The notes beneath the pieces were generated by a model, which worked only from the letters and a program-made list of their open reading frames with translations, ran no database searches and was not told the DNA's origin. Both the position numbers and the translations under genes were made by a program. From Planctomycetaceae bacterium (GTDB taxonomy: Bacteria > Planctomycetota > Planctomycetia > Pirellulales > Thermoguttaceae), in the NCBI GenBank assembly GCA_031259095.1, contig JAIRLW010000504.1:1-5651 (forward strand): a stretch of 5,651 nucleotides of DNA. Reading direction: 5' to 3'. Of the stretch, positions 5,554 to 5,651 are shown piece after piece. How positions within the stretch are numbered: the first letter of the stretch is position 1; each line of letters opens with the position of its first letter.

Positions 5554-5651
5554 CTTTTCCAATCACCTTTCCGGTTTCCCATGTTGTCATGTATTATCCG
5601 TTATGGCGAGGGATTGGTAGGCAATATACTCCTCACACTTTAAAATCTGTA

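Noticed and set aside
5584..5630. Promoter at the right edge using TTGTCA (5584-5589) and TATACT (5625-5630)
   Set aside because: The boxes are 35 bases apart, far from the needed 16-18, and no better -35 lies at the right distance.

Overview
The window holds three genes, all on the + strand and widely spaced: a MoxR-type AAA+ ATPase (188-1123), an unrecognised secreted or membrane-tethered protein (1345-2466) and a large N-terminally anchored helical protein (3006-5396). No tRNA, rRNA, CRISPR array, transposase or phage gene was seen. The sequence is moderately AT-rich by eye. The third protein resembles, from memory, a family typical of Planctomycetota. The intergenic repeats also resemble those scattered through planctomycete and verrucomicrobial genomes. 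My best guess is therefore an AT-rich planctomycete or another member of the PVC group. This rests on recall, not on a search.

Region by region. Positions 1-187 are non-coding and carry an 11-bp direct repeat upstream of the moxR-like gene. Positions 1124-1344 hold a 92-bp imperfect inverted repeat built from 9-10-base GGGAC units, followed by a good sigma70-type promoter and a Shine-Dalgarno site for gene 2. Gene 2 has a signal peptide, a long Pro/Ser/Thr/Glu-rich stretch, one transmembrane helix and a short C-terminal tail. Positions 2467-3005 (539 bases) hold, in order, a compound palindromic repeat, an intrinsic terminator, a small inverted repeat, a second GGGAC array, a near-consensus promoter (TTGACA, 17 bases, GATAAT) and a small dyad just before the gene 3 start. 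Positions 5397-5651 hold a doubtful 43-codon ORF, two short hairpins and a 21-bp tandem duplication. No clear gene enters from the right edge.

How the genes relate. The large gaps, the terminator after gene 2 and separate promoters before genes 2 and 3 argue for individual transcription units, not one operon. The MoxR ATPase lacks its usual DUF58 / von Willebrand factor A partners within the window. Genes 2 and 3 both encode proteins anchored in the membrane with large soluble parts, so an envelope role is plausible for both, but nothing in the sequence ties them to the ATPase. The most notable non-coding observation is that similar GGGAC arrays, each with opposed copies, sit on both sides of gene 2.
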